Shown one piece after another: positions 46,887 to 53,254 of a stretch of DNA of 64,000 bases. This stretch comes from a virus: the IMG/VR virus record IMGVR_UViG_3300028400_000003, positions 1 to 64,000 of that record; one strand, written 5' to 3'. The notes beneath the pieces were generated by a model, which ran no database searches, was not told the origin of the DNA, and was given only the letters and a program-made list of their open reading frames with translations. The position numbers and the translations under genes are program-made. Every line of letters begins with the position of its first letter. Within the stretch, counting starts at the first letter, position 1.

Positions 46887-47117
46887 ATGATACTGCTTTC
46901 ATTCTTCATCCTGTTGTTTCTGGCCCTGGTGCTCGTGCTACGCGCCGAGTTATCGCCTATGGACAAGGGGCGGCTGGCGCTTTTCATCGGCGTGCTGGCC
47001 GTTGCGGGTATGGTGTTCGCACTTCTGTTTGCCACGATCAACGCGATTGACCAGCACGAAAAAGAGGTGGACCGCCTGCTCATACAACTTGAGTCCGAGT
47101 TGAACCAAGGGCGGTAA
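46887..47117 (+). CDS. Small membrane protein, two TM helices
   Basis: 76 residues. MILLSFFILLFLALVLVLRA and GRLALFIGVLAVAGMVFALLF are two transmembrane helices, followed by an acidic amphipathic tail (IDQHEKEVDRLLIQLESEL). Size and layout would suit a holin or an envelope-acting moron. No endolysin is adjacent, so the call stays generic. Confidence 0.65.
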   Translation: MILLSFFILLFLALVLVLRAELSPMDKGRLALFIGVLAVAGMVFALLFATINAIDQHEKEVDRLLIQLESELNQGR

Positions 47118-47126
47118 CCCCTTGAC

Positions 47127-47155
47127 TTGACAAATAGCGCGTTACCATATAAGAT
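47127..47155 (+). promoter_or_regulatory. Early-type promoter
   Basis: TTGACA 47127-47132, 17-base spacer, TAAGAT 47150-47155, then GGCAGGAGGTAGGT before ATG 47173. Confidence 0.82.
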
Positions 47156-47172
47156 AAAGGCAGGAGGTAGGT

Positions 47173-47508
47173 ATGCGAGTAAGCAAAATGCAGGTTGACC
47201 CCAAACTTGTTGCTAAGCTGGCCAAGATGAACTACGGCCCACACCTTCCGCTCAACATGAGGCGGGTGGAGAGCACAGAGGCCACGTTCATAGGGGCTAT
47301 GTTCCCCGAGTATCGGGTGACGCGCGGTCTGGCCGGTGAGGTGGTCTTTCACGAGGATGGCAAGATCGTGTTTGTTACCGCAGCCTACAACACCTACACC
47401 GGCGACCTTGAGATCAAGGGGCTTGCTGGCTTGGGGCCACGGGCAAGAGGGACCGTCGAGCGTCTGGCAAGAGCAGCCCTTGGGTTGAAGCAGGAGGTGA
47501 GGTCGTGA
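47173..47508 (+). CDS. Hypothetical protein
   Basis: 111 residues, basic, beta-rich middle (EVVFHEDGKIVFVTAAYN) and helical end. First gene of the operon that contains the RlaP-like enzyme. Function unknown. Confidence 0.65.
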   Translation: MRVSKMQVDPKLVAKLAKMNYGPHLPLNMRRVESTEATFIGAMFPEYRVTRGLAGEVVFHEDGKIVFVTAAYNTYTGDLEIKGLAGLGPRARGTVERLARAALGLKQEVRS

Positions 47509-47825
47509 AGCACCGGCATAGGTACGTCTATGAAAGCCCACGTGGCTTCGCCAACGAGTTTGTGATCTATGTGGTCCCGGAGAGTTGGAAGGTTGCGAGC
47601 ATCTTCAGTTTTTCAAAGGCCGGGCGGTCGCTTCATCCCATCACTCGCAAGAAGGCCGTGGAGTCTTTACGCGGCTATCGCGGCAAGGATAGCCGGCGCT
47701 CGTTGTATGCGTGCCCGGTGTGCGGCTATGTTCCGGAAGGGGTGGCCGCAGGCGAGGTTGAGCGGCCGTGGTGGTCCAAGGCTGGCGATCTAAAGGCCTA
47801 CCTTGATAATGGCAGTTACTACTGA
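47505..47825 (+). CDS. Hypothetical zinc-knuckle protein
   Basis: 106 residues from GTG 47505 (GTGA overlap). Basic and Ser/Arg-rich with YACPVCGYVPEG near the C-terminus. Only one CxxC is present, so zinc binding would need partners. Function unknown. Confidence 0.6.
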   Translation: MKHRHRYVYESPRGFANEFVIYVVPESWKVASIFSFSKAGRSLHPITRKKAVESLRGYRGKDSRRSLYACPVCGYVPEGVAAGEVERPWWSKAGDLKAYLDNGSYY

Positions 47826-47833
47826 GGGCGGTC

Positions 47834-48877
47834 ATGGAAAAGGATTTCAGCTTTAGCTTGGTAGACGATATTCGCAACGACGGTAACGCGTTGCTGCTGA
47901 TCACGCGGTACGGTTCCCATCTGTACGGGACAGCAACAGAGGACTCAGACGAAGATTACGCAATCCTTTACGCCCCACCGCTTGGTGATATCCTGCTTGG
48001 CACAGAAAGGCACTCCTACCGGTACAATTCCAACGCGGACGGCAAGAACCACGCAGGCGACGTTGACATACAGGCGTCAAGCGTTAACGGGGTGGTCAAG
48101 CGGTTCATGAAGGGAGAGCTTGTAGCGCTCGATCTGCTTCATGCTCCAACCAATCCGCATGCGTTAATCTACATACACCCCGCCTTCATGCAGTTTCTAG
48201 AGGGCTACATTTGGAACCACCGGTTGACACCGGTACGCATGGCGGGCGTGCTCGGTTACATGCGCAACCAGGCTAACAAGTACGGGATGAAAGGCACCAA
48301 GCTTGGTGTAGCGTTGGAGCTTGATCGGGCGGTCAACCGCTTGATCGAGCGCTACGGTGGGGATACACTTATCAGCGCCGTAGCTAACGACATACCCGTA
48401 AACAAGCCGCATGTGCAATGGGCATGGATGGACGCCCTCGGAAAGGGCGGTTCCCATAAGAAGGTGCGAGCCCTGAACGTGTTCGGCCGCTTTGCCCCTG
48501 AATACTGGACGCTCGATCAGTTGAGCGTAGCCGTGCGTAGGGTGGTTGACGGTTATGGACACCGCTCACTCAAGGCAATGGAGCAAGAAGGCGTTGACTA
48601 CAAGGCGCTAAGCCATGCGCTCCGGGCCGCGCATGAGTATGAGGCTTACATCGGCGGCCACCTACGCTTCCCGCTGCCGCCGAACGTGGTAGACACCGTG
48701 CGGGCCATTAAGGAAGGTAGGATGGATTTTGCTCAGGCCAAGGCGGTAGTCGAAGCGGCCGTTGATCGGGTCATGCGGCTGCATGAGGCCAGGCAGGCGG
48801 ACAACGAGGCGGTGGAAGAAAATTATGCGCTGGCCAAGCAGGCGTTGAAGAACCTGTATGCCGCGCTTTGGGGGTAG
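47834..48877 (+). CDS. RlaP-like nucleotidyltransferase (RNA repair)
   Basis: 347 residues. The Pol-beta-type active site reads RYGSHLYGTATEDSDEDYAILY (GS at 27-28, SDED at 38-41), followed by DVDIQASSVNGVVKRFMKG and LDLLHAP, the layout of predicted nucleotidyltransferases of the RlaP family. From memory, comparative genomics placed RlaP with RNA ligases in RNA repair. This genome also encodes an RNA ligase (24519) and a CCA enzyme (13341), which supports an RNA end-repair role. It would add nucleotides to RNA ends; substrate unknown. Confidence 0.75.
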   Translation: MEKDFSFSLVDDIRNDGNALLLITRYGSHLYGTATEDSDEDYAILYAPPLGDILLGTERHSYRYNSNADGKNHAGDVDIQASSVNGVVKRFMKGELVALDLLHAPTNPHALIYIHPAFMQFLEGYIWNHRLTPVRMAGVLGYMRNQANKYGMKGTKLGVALELDRAVNRLIERYGGDTLISAVANDIPVNKPHVQWAWMDALGKGGSHKKVRALNVFGRFAPEYWTLDQLSVAVRRVVDGYGHRSLKAMEQEGVDYKALSHALRAAHEYEAYIGGHLRFPLPPNVVDTVRAIKEGRMDFAQAKAVVEAAVDRVMRLHEARQADNEAVEENYALAKQALKNLYAALWG

Positions 48878-48879
48878 CT

Positions 48880-49164
48880 ATGAAGTCCGGAAAGGTGCTC
48901 GGGTACAGGGTGACGGTAGACGGTCAGACGCTCACCGTAAACGACTGCCAGTTTTCGCCGTCGAGAGCCAGTTTTGGACCAGCGGCGAGCGGCATCAGGG
49001 TGGAATGCGCCGATGGTATCAAAGCCAGCTTCATGCTTGGGCGGTCCTTCTTCGTGGTAACCGTCAACGAAGCAGGTTGGAGAGTGGTGGCCAAACGCGC
49101 TCAGATCGTGCCTCGCGTGTTTGGGGGCGAGTGGGAGAGCGAGCGGAAGGCAAAGGTTACTTGA
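48880..49164 (+). CDS. Hypothetical protein
   Basis: 94 residues, almost entirely beta (VLGYRVTVDGQTLTVNDCQF; FFVVTVNEAGWRVVAKR). ATG 48880 is two bases after the RlaP-like stop. A longer frame from TTG 48868 is less likely. Function unknown. Confidence 0.6.
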   Translation: MKSGKVLGYRVTVDGQTLTVNDCQFSPSRASFGPAASGIRVECADGIKASFMLGRSFFVVTVNEAGWRVVAKRAQIVPRVFGGEWESERKAKVT

Positions 49165-49189
49165 CAAATATAACCAGGCAATATATAAT
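49161..49189 (+). promoter_or_regulatory. Early-type promoter
   Basis: TTGACA 49161-49166, 17-base spacer, TATAAT 49184-49189, then CAGGCAGGAGGTGCGAGG. Confidence 0.88.
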
Positions 49190-49209
49190 CAGGCAGGAGG
49201 TGCGAGGTA

Positions 49210-49296
49210 ATGGCGAAGTTGATCTGGGGGGCCGTAGGGATTCTGGCCGTGGCCGTGGCGTTGTGGCTTGACATCAGGCGTGAGGGTTTGCCGTAG
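49210..49296 (+). CDS. 28-residue single-TM peptide
   Basis: MAKLIWGAVGILAVAVALWL followed by DIRREGLP: one transmembrane helix with a short charged tail. It is placed right behind a full promoter and AGGAGG, so it is probably real despite its size. Function unknown. Confidence 0.55.
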   Translation: MAKLIWGAVGILAVAVALWLDIRREGLP

Positions 49297-49304
49297 GGGG
49301 AGTG

Positions 49305-49844
49305 ATGAAGGTTTATCTCGTAACGACTGAGCACATAGAAAATTGGGAGGGTATGGTAACCCGGGTGTGGGTTGCGGCGCAAAATGAGCGGCAGGCTGCC
49401 GCCATCGCCGCGCTCGCCTTCGATAAGATGCTTGGTAACTACCAGCCGGGCATCATCGGCAGCGATCCTCTAGACCCCTATGTCTATCCGCTGAGGGCTT
49501 CGTCTTATGCCCTTCTGGGCATCCTTGGCCAGAACCAGGTTTACGACATCGGAAAGACCCCGCAGCTGATCGAGGTAACCGAAGAGCAGGAAAAGCAGCT
49601 GATGAACCTGTTTTGGGGAACGCCGCCCGGTTCCGTGTATGAGCGTGGCGGCTTCACCCAGCCTGCCGAAGACTACATCTGCAAGAACTGCGGAACCGAG
49701 GTGGACTGCTTCGGGAGCTATCGGGAAGATGGGGAAGACGTTTGGCTTGCCGTTGACTGCGAAAACGGAGCACCGCTCGAAGCCTGCCCGCATTGCGGCC
49801 ACGGTGGAGTTTGGTGGAGGAAGAGGGGCAATGTCAAGAATTGA
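49305..49844 (+). CDS. Hypothetical protein with C-terminal zinc ribbon
   Basis: 179 residues. The N-terminal part looks alpha/beta (VYLVTTEHIENWEGMVTRV, a DUF-like strand-helix pattern). The last 60 residues hold ICKNCGTEVDCFG and CPHCGHGGVWWRKR, a zinc ribbon shared with the protein at 18076. ATG 49305 follows GGGGGAGTG; GTG 49302 is an alternative. Confidence 0.65.
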   Translation: MKVYLVTTEHIENWEGMVTRVWVAAQNERQAAAIAALAFDKMLGNYQPGIIGSDPLDPYVYPLRASSYALLGILGQNQVYDIGKTPQLIEVTEEQEKQLMNLFWGTPPGSVYERGGFTQPAEDYICKNCGTEVDCFGSYREDGEDVWLAVDCENGAPLEACPHCGHGGVWWRKRGNVKN

Positions 49845-49989
49845 GCAGATCTTCGACTTTATTGGCAAGGCCATTCTGATCGCAGCGGCGGCCTGGATCA
49901 TCTTTTACATCGTCTACGTATCTATCACGGTGGCGGTGGACTGCAACATCGAGGCAGGACCATGCATTGAGGAGGTGAGCAGACCATGA
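49831..49989 (+). CDS. Small single-TM protein
   Basis: 52 residues: amphipathic start (MSRIEQIFDFIGK), a transmembrane helix (AILIAAAAWIIFYIVYVSIT) and a short tail with two cysteines. ATG overlaps the end of the zinc-ribbon gene and has GGAAGAGGGG before it. Confidence 0.6.
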   Translation: MSRIEQIFDFIGKAILIAAAAWIIFYIVYVSITVAVDCNIEAGPCIEEVSRP

Positions 49990-50372
49990 CGGTCAAGAGC
50001 ACCACGGGTAGCACTCACCCACTCAAGCATCTTGATCTGGCCATACAAACCCTACGGGATGCACAGAAGCGCGTGCGTGAGCGTGGTTGCCACGAAGAGT
50101 ATGACCTGGCGAATGTGGAGTTTGACATTGGCACGGCCATGTTACAGATCAAACTGGCAGAACAAGCCTTCAAGTGGAGAGAGGTGGACAAGGTGGCCCC
50201 GCCAAAGGACGGGTCGCTTTTGATTATCGAGGAAGGGGGCGGTGAGTATGCGGTAGTACGGTGGAGTGAGAGGGACGGTCTCGAAGCCTGGCACAATGCC
50301 TATGGAGGCCCGGCAACCTTCATGAGAGACGAAGACATCGAGGGGCTGCGGTGGAGGCCGCTCACCCCCTAG
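49986..50372 (+). CDS. Hypothetical protein with DUF551-like C-terminus
   Basis: 128 residues. Helical N-terminal half; the C-terminal half KVAPPKDGSLLIIEEGGGEYAVVRW...RWRPLTP matches the small DUF551-like module common in phages (APPxDGxxVL ... WxPLP). Function unknown. Confidence 0.65.
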   Translation: MTVKSTTGSTHPLKHLDLAIQTLRDAQKRVRERGCHEEYDLANVEFDIGTAMLQIKLAEQAFKWREVDKVAPPKDGSLLIIEEGGGEYAVVRWSERDGLEAWHNAYGGPATFMRDEDIEGLRWRPLTP

Positions 50373-50382
50373 GAGGTCACAT

Positions 50383-50850
50383 ATGCATGTTATCGAGAAA
50401 CCAGACGGCTCGGGCTTTTACATTGCCACACTTGAGGTGTTTGACGAAGGCGAGTGCGGCGTGAAAAGCCTGTTCACCTACGTGGGCTCGGGCCGCAACC
50501 CCGAGGAGGCCCTTGAGGAGGCTAAGAAGCAGCCCTGGTATGCATCGTTCGCTCCAAACCGCCATCTTCAAAGGGGAGACAGCGGCCCGCTCTTCGCCCC
50601 ACGGTCCATCAGCCTCAACATCTTCAAGGCCAAGCCGTGCCCATCCTGCGGCAATCATCATCTCACCTACGTTGCAAGTCAGAGAAACTGGATCGCGGTG
50701 ACCTGCGAGAACTGCCTTCTGATTGGCCCCAAGGTAGGCGGATACACCATCAACGATCCAGCTACCACACCATCGGCCAAGCTACGGGCGGTCCTAACTT
50801 GGAACACTTGGATCAAAACGTTTAAGGGAGAGAAGAAGGATGAAAGTTGA
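50383..50850 (+). CDS. Lar-like restriction alleviation / zinc protein
   Basis: 155 residues. The C-terminal ~65 residues read KPCPSCGNHHLTYV...IAVTCENCLLIGPK...AKLRAVLTWNTWI, the Cys4 and WN pattern of Lar-type restriction-alleviation proteins. The N-terminal ~80 residues form a separate beta-rich domain (FYIATLEVFDEGECGVKSLF). It may weaken host restriction, but many Lar-like domains are only structural zinc modules. Confidence 0.65.
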   Translation: MHVIEKPDGSGFYIATLEVFDEGECGVKSLFTYVGSGRNPEEALEEAKKQPWYASFAPNRHLQRGDSGPLFAPRSISLNIFKAKPCPSCGNHHLTYVASQRNWIAVTCENCLLIGPKVGGYTINDPATTPSAKLRAVLTWNTWIKTFKGEKKDES

Positions 50851-51217
50851 TCGGCGCATCTACTTGATTTTCGTGAATTACGCCCCTGACAAGGACCCTC
50901 CGGTTGAGCTTGACCTGACCAAGCGCTACCTTCACCCCCTCGGCGAGGCCGGATTCACGGTGGATCCGAGGATGGTCAACTACCGCGCCGAGGACTACGC
51001 CAGGCATGTTTGGGCCAGCATGCATGATCCGGACCCTTACCAGGGCCTCGACTTCGCGGCCTACATGGTGACCGGCCCTAGTACGGCTGCTTTGGTTTGG
51101 TGGAAACGGGCAGGTCGTGTACGCGGACGGTGGGCATCGTGGCACGGCAACCCGTCACACAAGCGGATCAAAGGTAAGTGGATCAAGAGTGAGGTAAACG
51201 AAGGGAGTGACGCATGA
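50840..51217 (+). CDS. NDK-like fold protein lacking the catalytic His
   Basis: 125 residues resembling nucleoside diphosphate kinase: EAGFTVDPRMVNYRAEDYARHVWASM aligns with the GFkI-H region, AAYMVTGPSTAALVWWKRAG with the fMtSGP-v-mvleG strand, and KRIKGKWIKSEVNEGSDA with IRGdf...NxxHGSD. The catalytic histidine before GSD is absent (NEGSD), so the enzyme would be inactive or repurposed, perhaps as a nucleotide sensor. The match is by eye and moderate. Confidence 0.5.
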   Translation: MKVDRRIYLIFVNYAPDKDPPVELDLTKRYLHPLGEAGFTVDPRMVNYRAEDYARHVWASMHDPDPYQGLDFAAYMVTGPSTAALVWWKRAGRVRGRWASWHGNPSHKRIKGKWIKSEVNEGSDA

Positions 51218-51561
51218 GCGATCAGACGGCAGGCACACTTATCGAGGAGCTTAAGGAAGCGACGCAACGGTACAGCAAGGCGAGGGAAGAGTACATGAAG
51301 GCGGCCATCGAGCACCGCAAAGCTAAGGCGTGGCTGAAGGAGCTTGAAGCTAACCTGCTCATCGAAGGATCGGTGACGGGCAAGAATGCACAAGAGCGCG
51401 AGGCCTCACTGATGGCGCTCACATCGGATAAGCGGGATCAGGTCCTCGCGGCTGAGCATATGCTGAGCAAGGCATCCGCCAAGCTGGACATCGCCAGCGA
51501 GGAGCTGAAGACGGTGCGTGCGGCCATGAACTTTCTGGCCGCTAAAGAAGGTGGTAAGTGA
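51214..51561 (+). CDS. Coiled-coil protein
   Basis: 115 residues, almost entirely helical with heptads (LIEELKEATQRYSKAREEYMK; LAAEHMLSKASAKLD). ATGA overlap upstream and TGATG overlap with the lipoprotein gene. Function unknown. Confidence 0.65.
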   Translation: MSDQTAGTLIEELKEATQRYSKAREEYMKAAIEHRKAKAWLKELEANLLIEGSVTGKNAQEREASLMALTSDKRDQVLAAEHMLSKASAKLDIASEELKTVRAAMNFLAAKEGGK

Positions 51562-51965
51562 TGGTGAAAAAGGTACTGCTTCTTCTGCTGCTCATGATTC
51601 CACTTGGGCTGTTTGCGGCTTGCAGTCAGGCTGACGTAGTTTCCAGCAACATCAGCCGAAAGGCCGATCAGTTTCAGGTTTACCGCCGGATCATCTTCTA
51701 CAACGGCATCACCGGCGAGTACATGCTGAACATCGAGGGCTACTGCTCGCTTGGGAACTACGATAAGGATGGCGAAGTATCGGTTACCTGCAAGGTAGGC
51801 CGGGGCAAGTACGTCAAGCACTACCTTGGACTAAGCGATAACGTGACCTACTTCGCGGAGCAGACCGTGGCCACCCCTGAAGACCCTTACCACTATGTGG
51901 TTTACTTCAGGCCAACCACCATCGTCCCCAACTTTGAGCTTGACGTGCCAGGGAGCCAGCGTTGA
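51561..51965 (+). CDS. Beta-sandwich phage lipoprotein
   Basis: 134 residues. Signal MVKKVLLLLLLMIPLGLFAAC ends in a lipobox (LFAAC), so Cys21 would be lipidated and the protein anchored in the membrane. The mature part ADVVSSNISRKADQFQVYRRIIFYNGITGEY...YVKHYLGLSDNVTYF matches a lipoprotein family seen in many siphophages. Surface display could give superinfection exclusion, but no function is established to my knowledge. Confidence 0.75.
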   Translation: MVKKVLLLLLLMIPLGLFAACSQADVVSSNISRKADQFQVYRRIIFYNGITGEYMLNIEGYCSLGNYDKDGEVSVTCKVGRGKYVKHYLGLSDNVTYFAEQTVATPEDPYHYVVYFRPTTIVPNFELDVPGSQR

Positions 51966-52171
51966 GTGGCAAGCGCCAGGTCTATGCCGTTTTGCGGCTT
52001 ACGAACGGGATCGTGGTTGAGGTGACGGGCATAGACGGCCACGGCCGCGAGGCGGTGGTGAACCTGCCGGAAGGAAGGTACCTTATACCGGTTTTTGATT
52101 CACTGGAAGAGGCGCGAGAGCAGTCCGAAGGTGGGAAGTACGATATCCTGGCGCTTGAAGTAGGCGAATGA
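51962..52171 (+). CDS. Small hypothetical protein
   Basis: 69 residues, beta-rich (RQVYAVLRLTNGIVVEVTGI) then acidic. Starts with TTG 51962 overlapping the lipoprotein stop (TTGA). The start is uncertain. Function unknown. Confidence 0.55.
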   Translation: MSGKRQVYAVLRLTNGIVVEVTGIDGHGREAVVNLPEGRYLIPVFDSLEEAREQSEGGKYDILALEVGE

Positions 52172-52186
52172 CAACCTAGGAGGTAC

Positions 52187-52229
52187 TGCGTGCTGTGGTA
52201 GGCTAAGCTATGGTCTACTACAGCACGCA
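52187..52229 (+). promoter_or_regulatory. Inverted repeat enclosing the start codon and -10 box
   Basis: TGCGTGCTGTGGTAG (52187-52201) and CTACTACAGCACGCA (52215-52229) form a 15-bp dyad with one G-T, and a 13-base centre that holds ATG 52210. The left arm overlaps the -10 TAGGCT (52199-52204). Either an operator for a dimeric regulator or an RNA hairpin that exposes or hides the start codon; an AGGAGG lies just before it. Confidence 0.6.
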
Positions 52230-52461
52230 TAAACGTGGCGGAGAGCCAGTAGTGTGCTTGTTTGGGGCCAGAAGGTTGACGGATGGAACGCTGGCCGTTG
52301 ACATACTCGCCGTTGCTGAGCGTTGGTCCCAAGCTGAAGTCGAGGTGCAAACACCACCCGATCACTCGCGCTCGCAAAAGATGCGTATACGCCTTCCGGA
52401 AGATGCCCTGAACCGCAGCGTGCCCATCATGATGCGGGAGGTTAGAATAGAGCAGATATGA
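52210..52461 (+). CDS. Hypothetical protein before tail chaperones
   Basis: 83 residues, beta-rich. The last third (KMRIRLPEDALNRSVPIMMREVRIEQI) is charged. ATG 52210 lies five bases after TAGGCT and inside a large inverted repeat. The stop overlaps the chaperone ATG (ATGA). It may be a small tail protein; family not recognised. Confidence 0.6.
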   Translation: MVYYSTHKRGGEPVVCLFGARRLTDGTLAVDILAVAERWSQAEVEVQTPPDHSRSQKMRIRLPEDALNRSVPIMMREVRIEQI

Positions 52462-52877
52462 GCCTACCGTTCAAAACACCAAAGCCGCAGCAAACGATTG
52501 AGGTTGGAGACAAGGCCACCGGCAAGGTCAAGGTCCCCGTTTACGGAGGCCTTCTTACCGGCGAAGCCATCGAGATTGCCAAGCTATTCCAGCAGGTGAG
52601 CAACGAACTTGGCAAGAGCGTTGACGACATTACGGATCAAGACCTGGTAGCCTACAAGGACGCGCTGGCGCTGATTGCGCTGAGGTATCGGGTCAAAGGT
52701 GGAGAACAGGCCACCCTTGAAGACCTGCAAACGGCCCCGTGGTCCGTAGTGGATGCACTGGCCAAACTAATGATCAACGAACTAAACGCCGAAGCCCTCC
52801 GGAACTTGCAGGCTGTCATCGCGGAGGAAGACGAGGGCGGTGAAACAAAAAAAGAAAAAAGCCAGCCGCGCAGCTAA
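52458..52877 (+). CDS. Tail assembly chaperone (G-like)
   Basis: 139 residues. Acidic helical protein directly before the tape measure gene, the standard place of the tail chaperone (lambda gpG role) that keeps the tape measure soluble for tail building. VPVYGGLLTGEAIEIAKLF is a common opening of such chaperones. The C-terminal codons ACA AAA AAA GAA carry a slippery run for a -1 frameshift. Confidence 0.75.
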   Translation: MSLPFKTPKPQQTIEVGDKATGKVKVPVYGGLLTGEAIEIAKLFQQVSNELGKSVDDITDQDLVAYKDALALIALRYRVKGGEQATLEDLQTAPWSVVDALAKLMINELNAEALRNLQAVIAEEDEGGETKKEKSQPRS

Positions 52878-53254
52878 CGGATGACGATTGGACCCAGCTA
52901 TTTGCGCGGCTGGCCTACCACTATCCAAGCATCATTCACCACGAAAACTTCGCCTGGCTTCCGCTTGGGCTTGTCATGGCCCTCGACCACGCACTCCAAA
53001 CAATAGAATACGACCGGGCACAGCTATTGTCCTGGGGTGATGCGATGGTGGCCTACATAGTAGCTAAAACGGGTTTCGCAAACATACCCGATGCGAGGTT
53101 GGAGGACTTCAACCCGTTTGCCGTCGCACAGAAACGCTGGCCGCGCAAGGGAGCCAGGGAGTTTATACGCGAGGTCAAGGCCGGGCGTGTGCCTAGGTGG
53201 TTGCTAGGGTTCGCGCCTATCAACGAGCTTAAGTATGCTGCGGGGAATGATTAA
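52458..53254 (+). CDS. Tail assembly chaperone frameshift product (GT-like)
   Basis: A -1 slip at A AAA AAA G (52847-52853) joins the first chaperone to the next frame, which stays open to 53254 (RKKPAAQLTDDDWTQLFARLAYHYPSII...GLVMALDHALQTIEYDRA...). The result is a ~265-residue GT-type chaperone. The T part has no ribosome site or early start of its own; the in-frame ATG at 52976 is mid-domain. The arrangement is conserved in siphophages. Confidence 0.75.
52847..52853 (+). other. Slippery heptamer for -1 frameshifting
   Basis: A AAA AAA followed by G, in the correct phase with the chaperone frame (ACA AAA AAA GAA), near the end of the upstream frame and giving an open downstream frame. Confidence 0.75.

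Noticed and set aside
46887-47117. Calling the two-TM protein a holin
   Set aside because: Topology alone is not enough; no endolysin or spanin is adjacent and the island holds several small membrane proteins.
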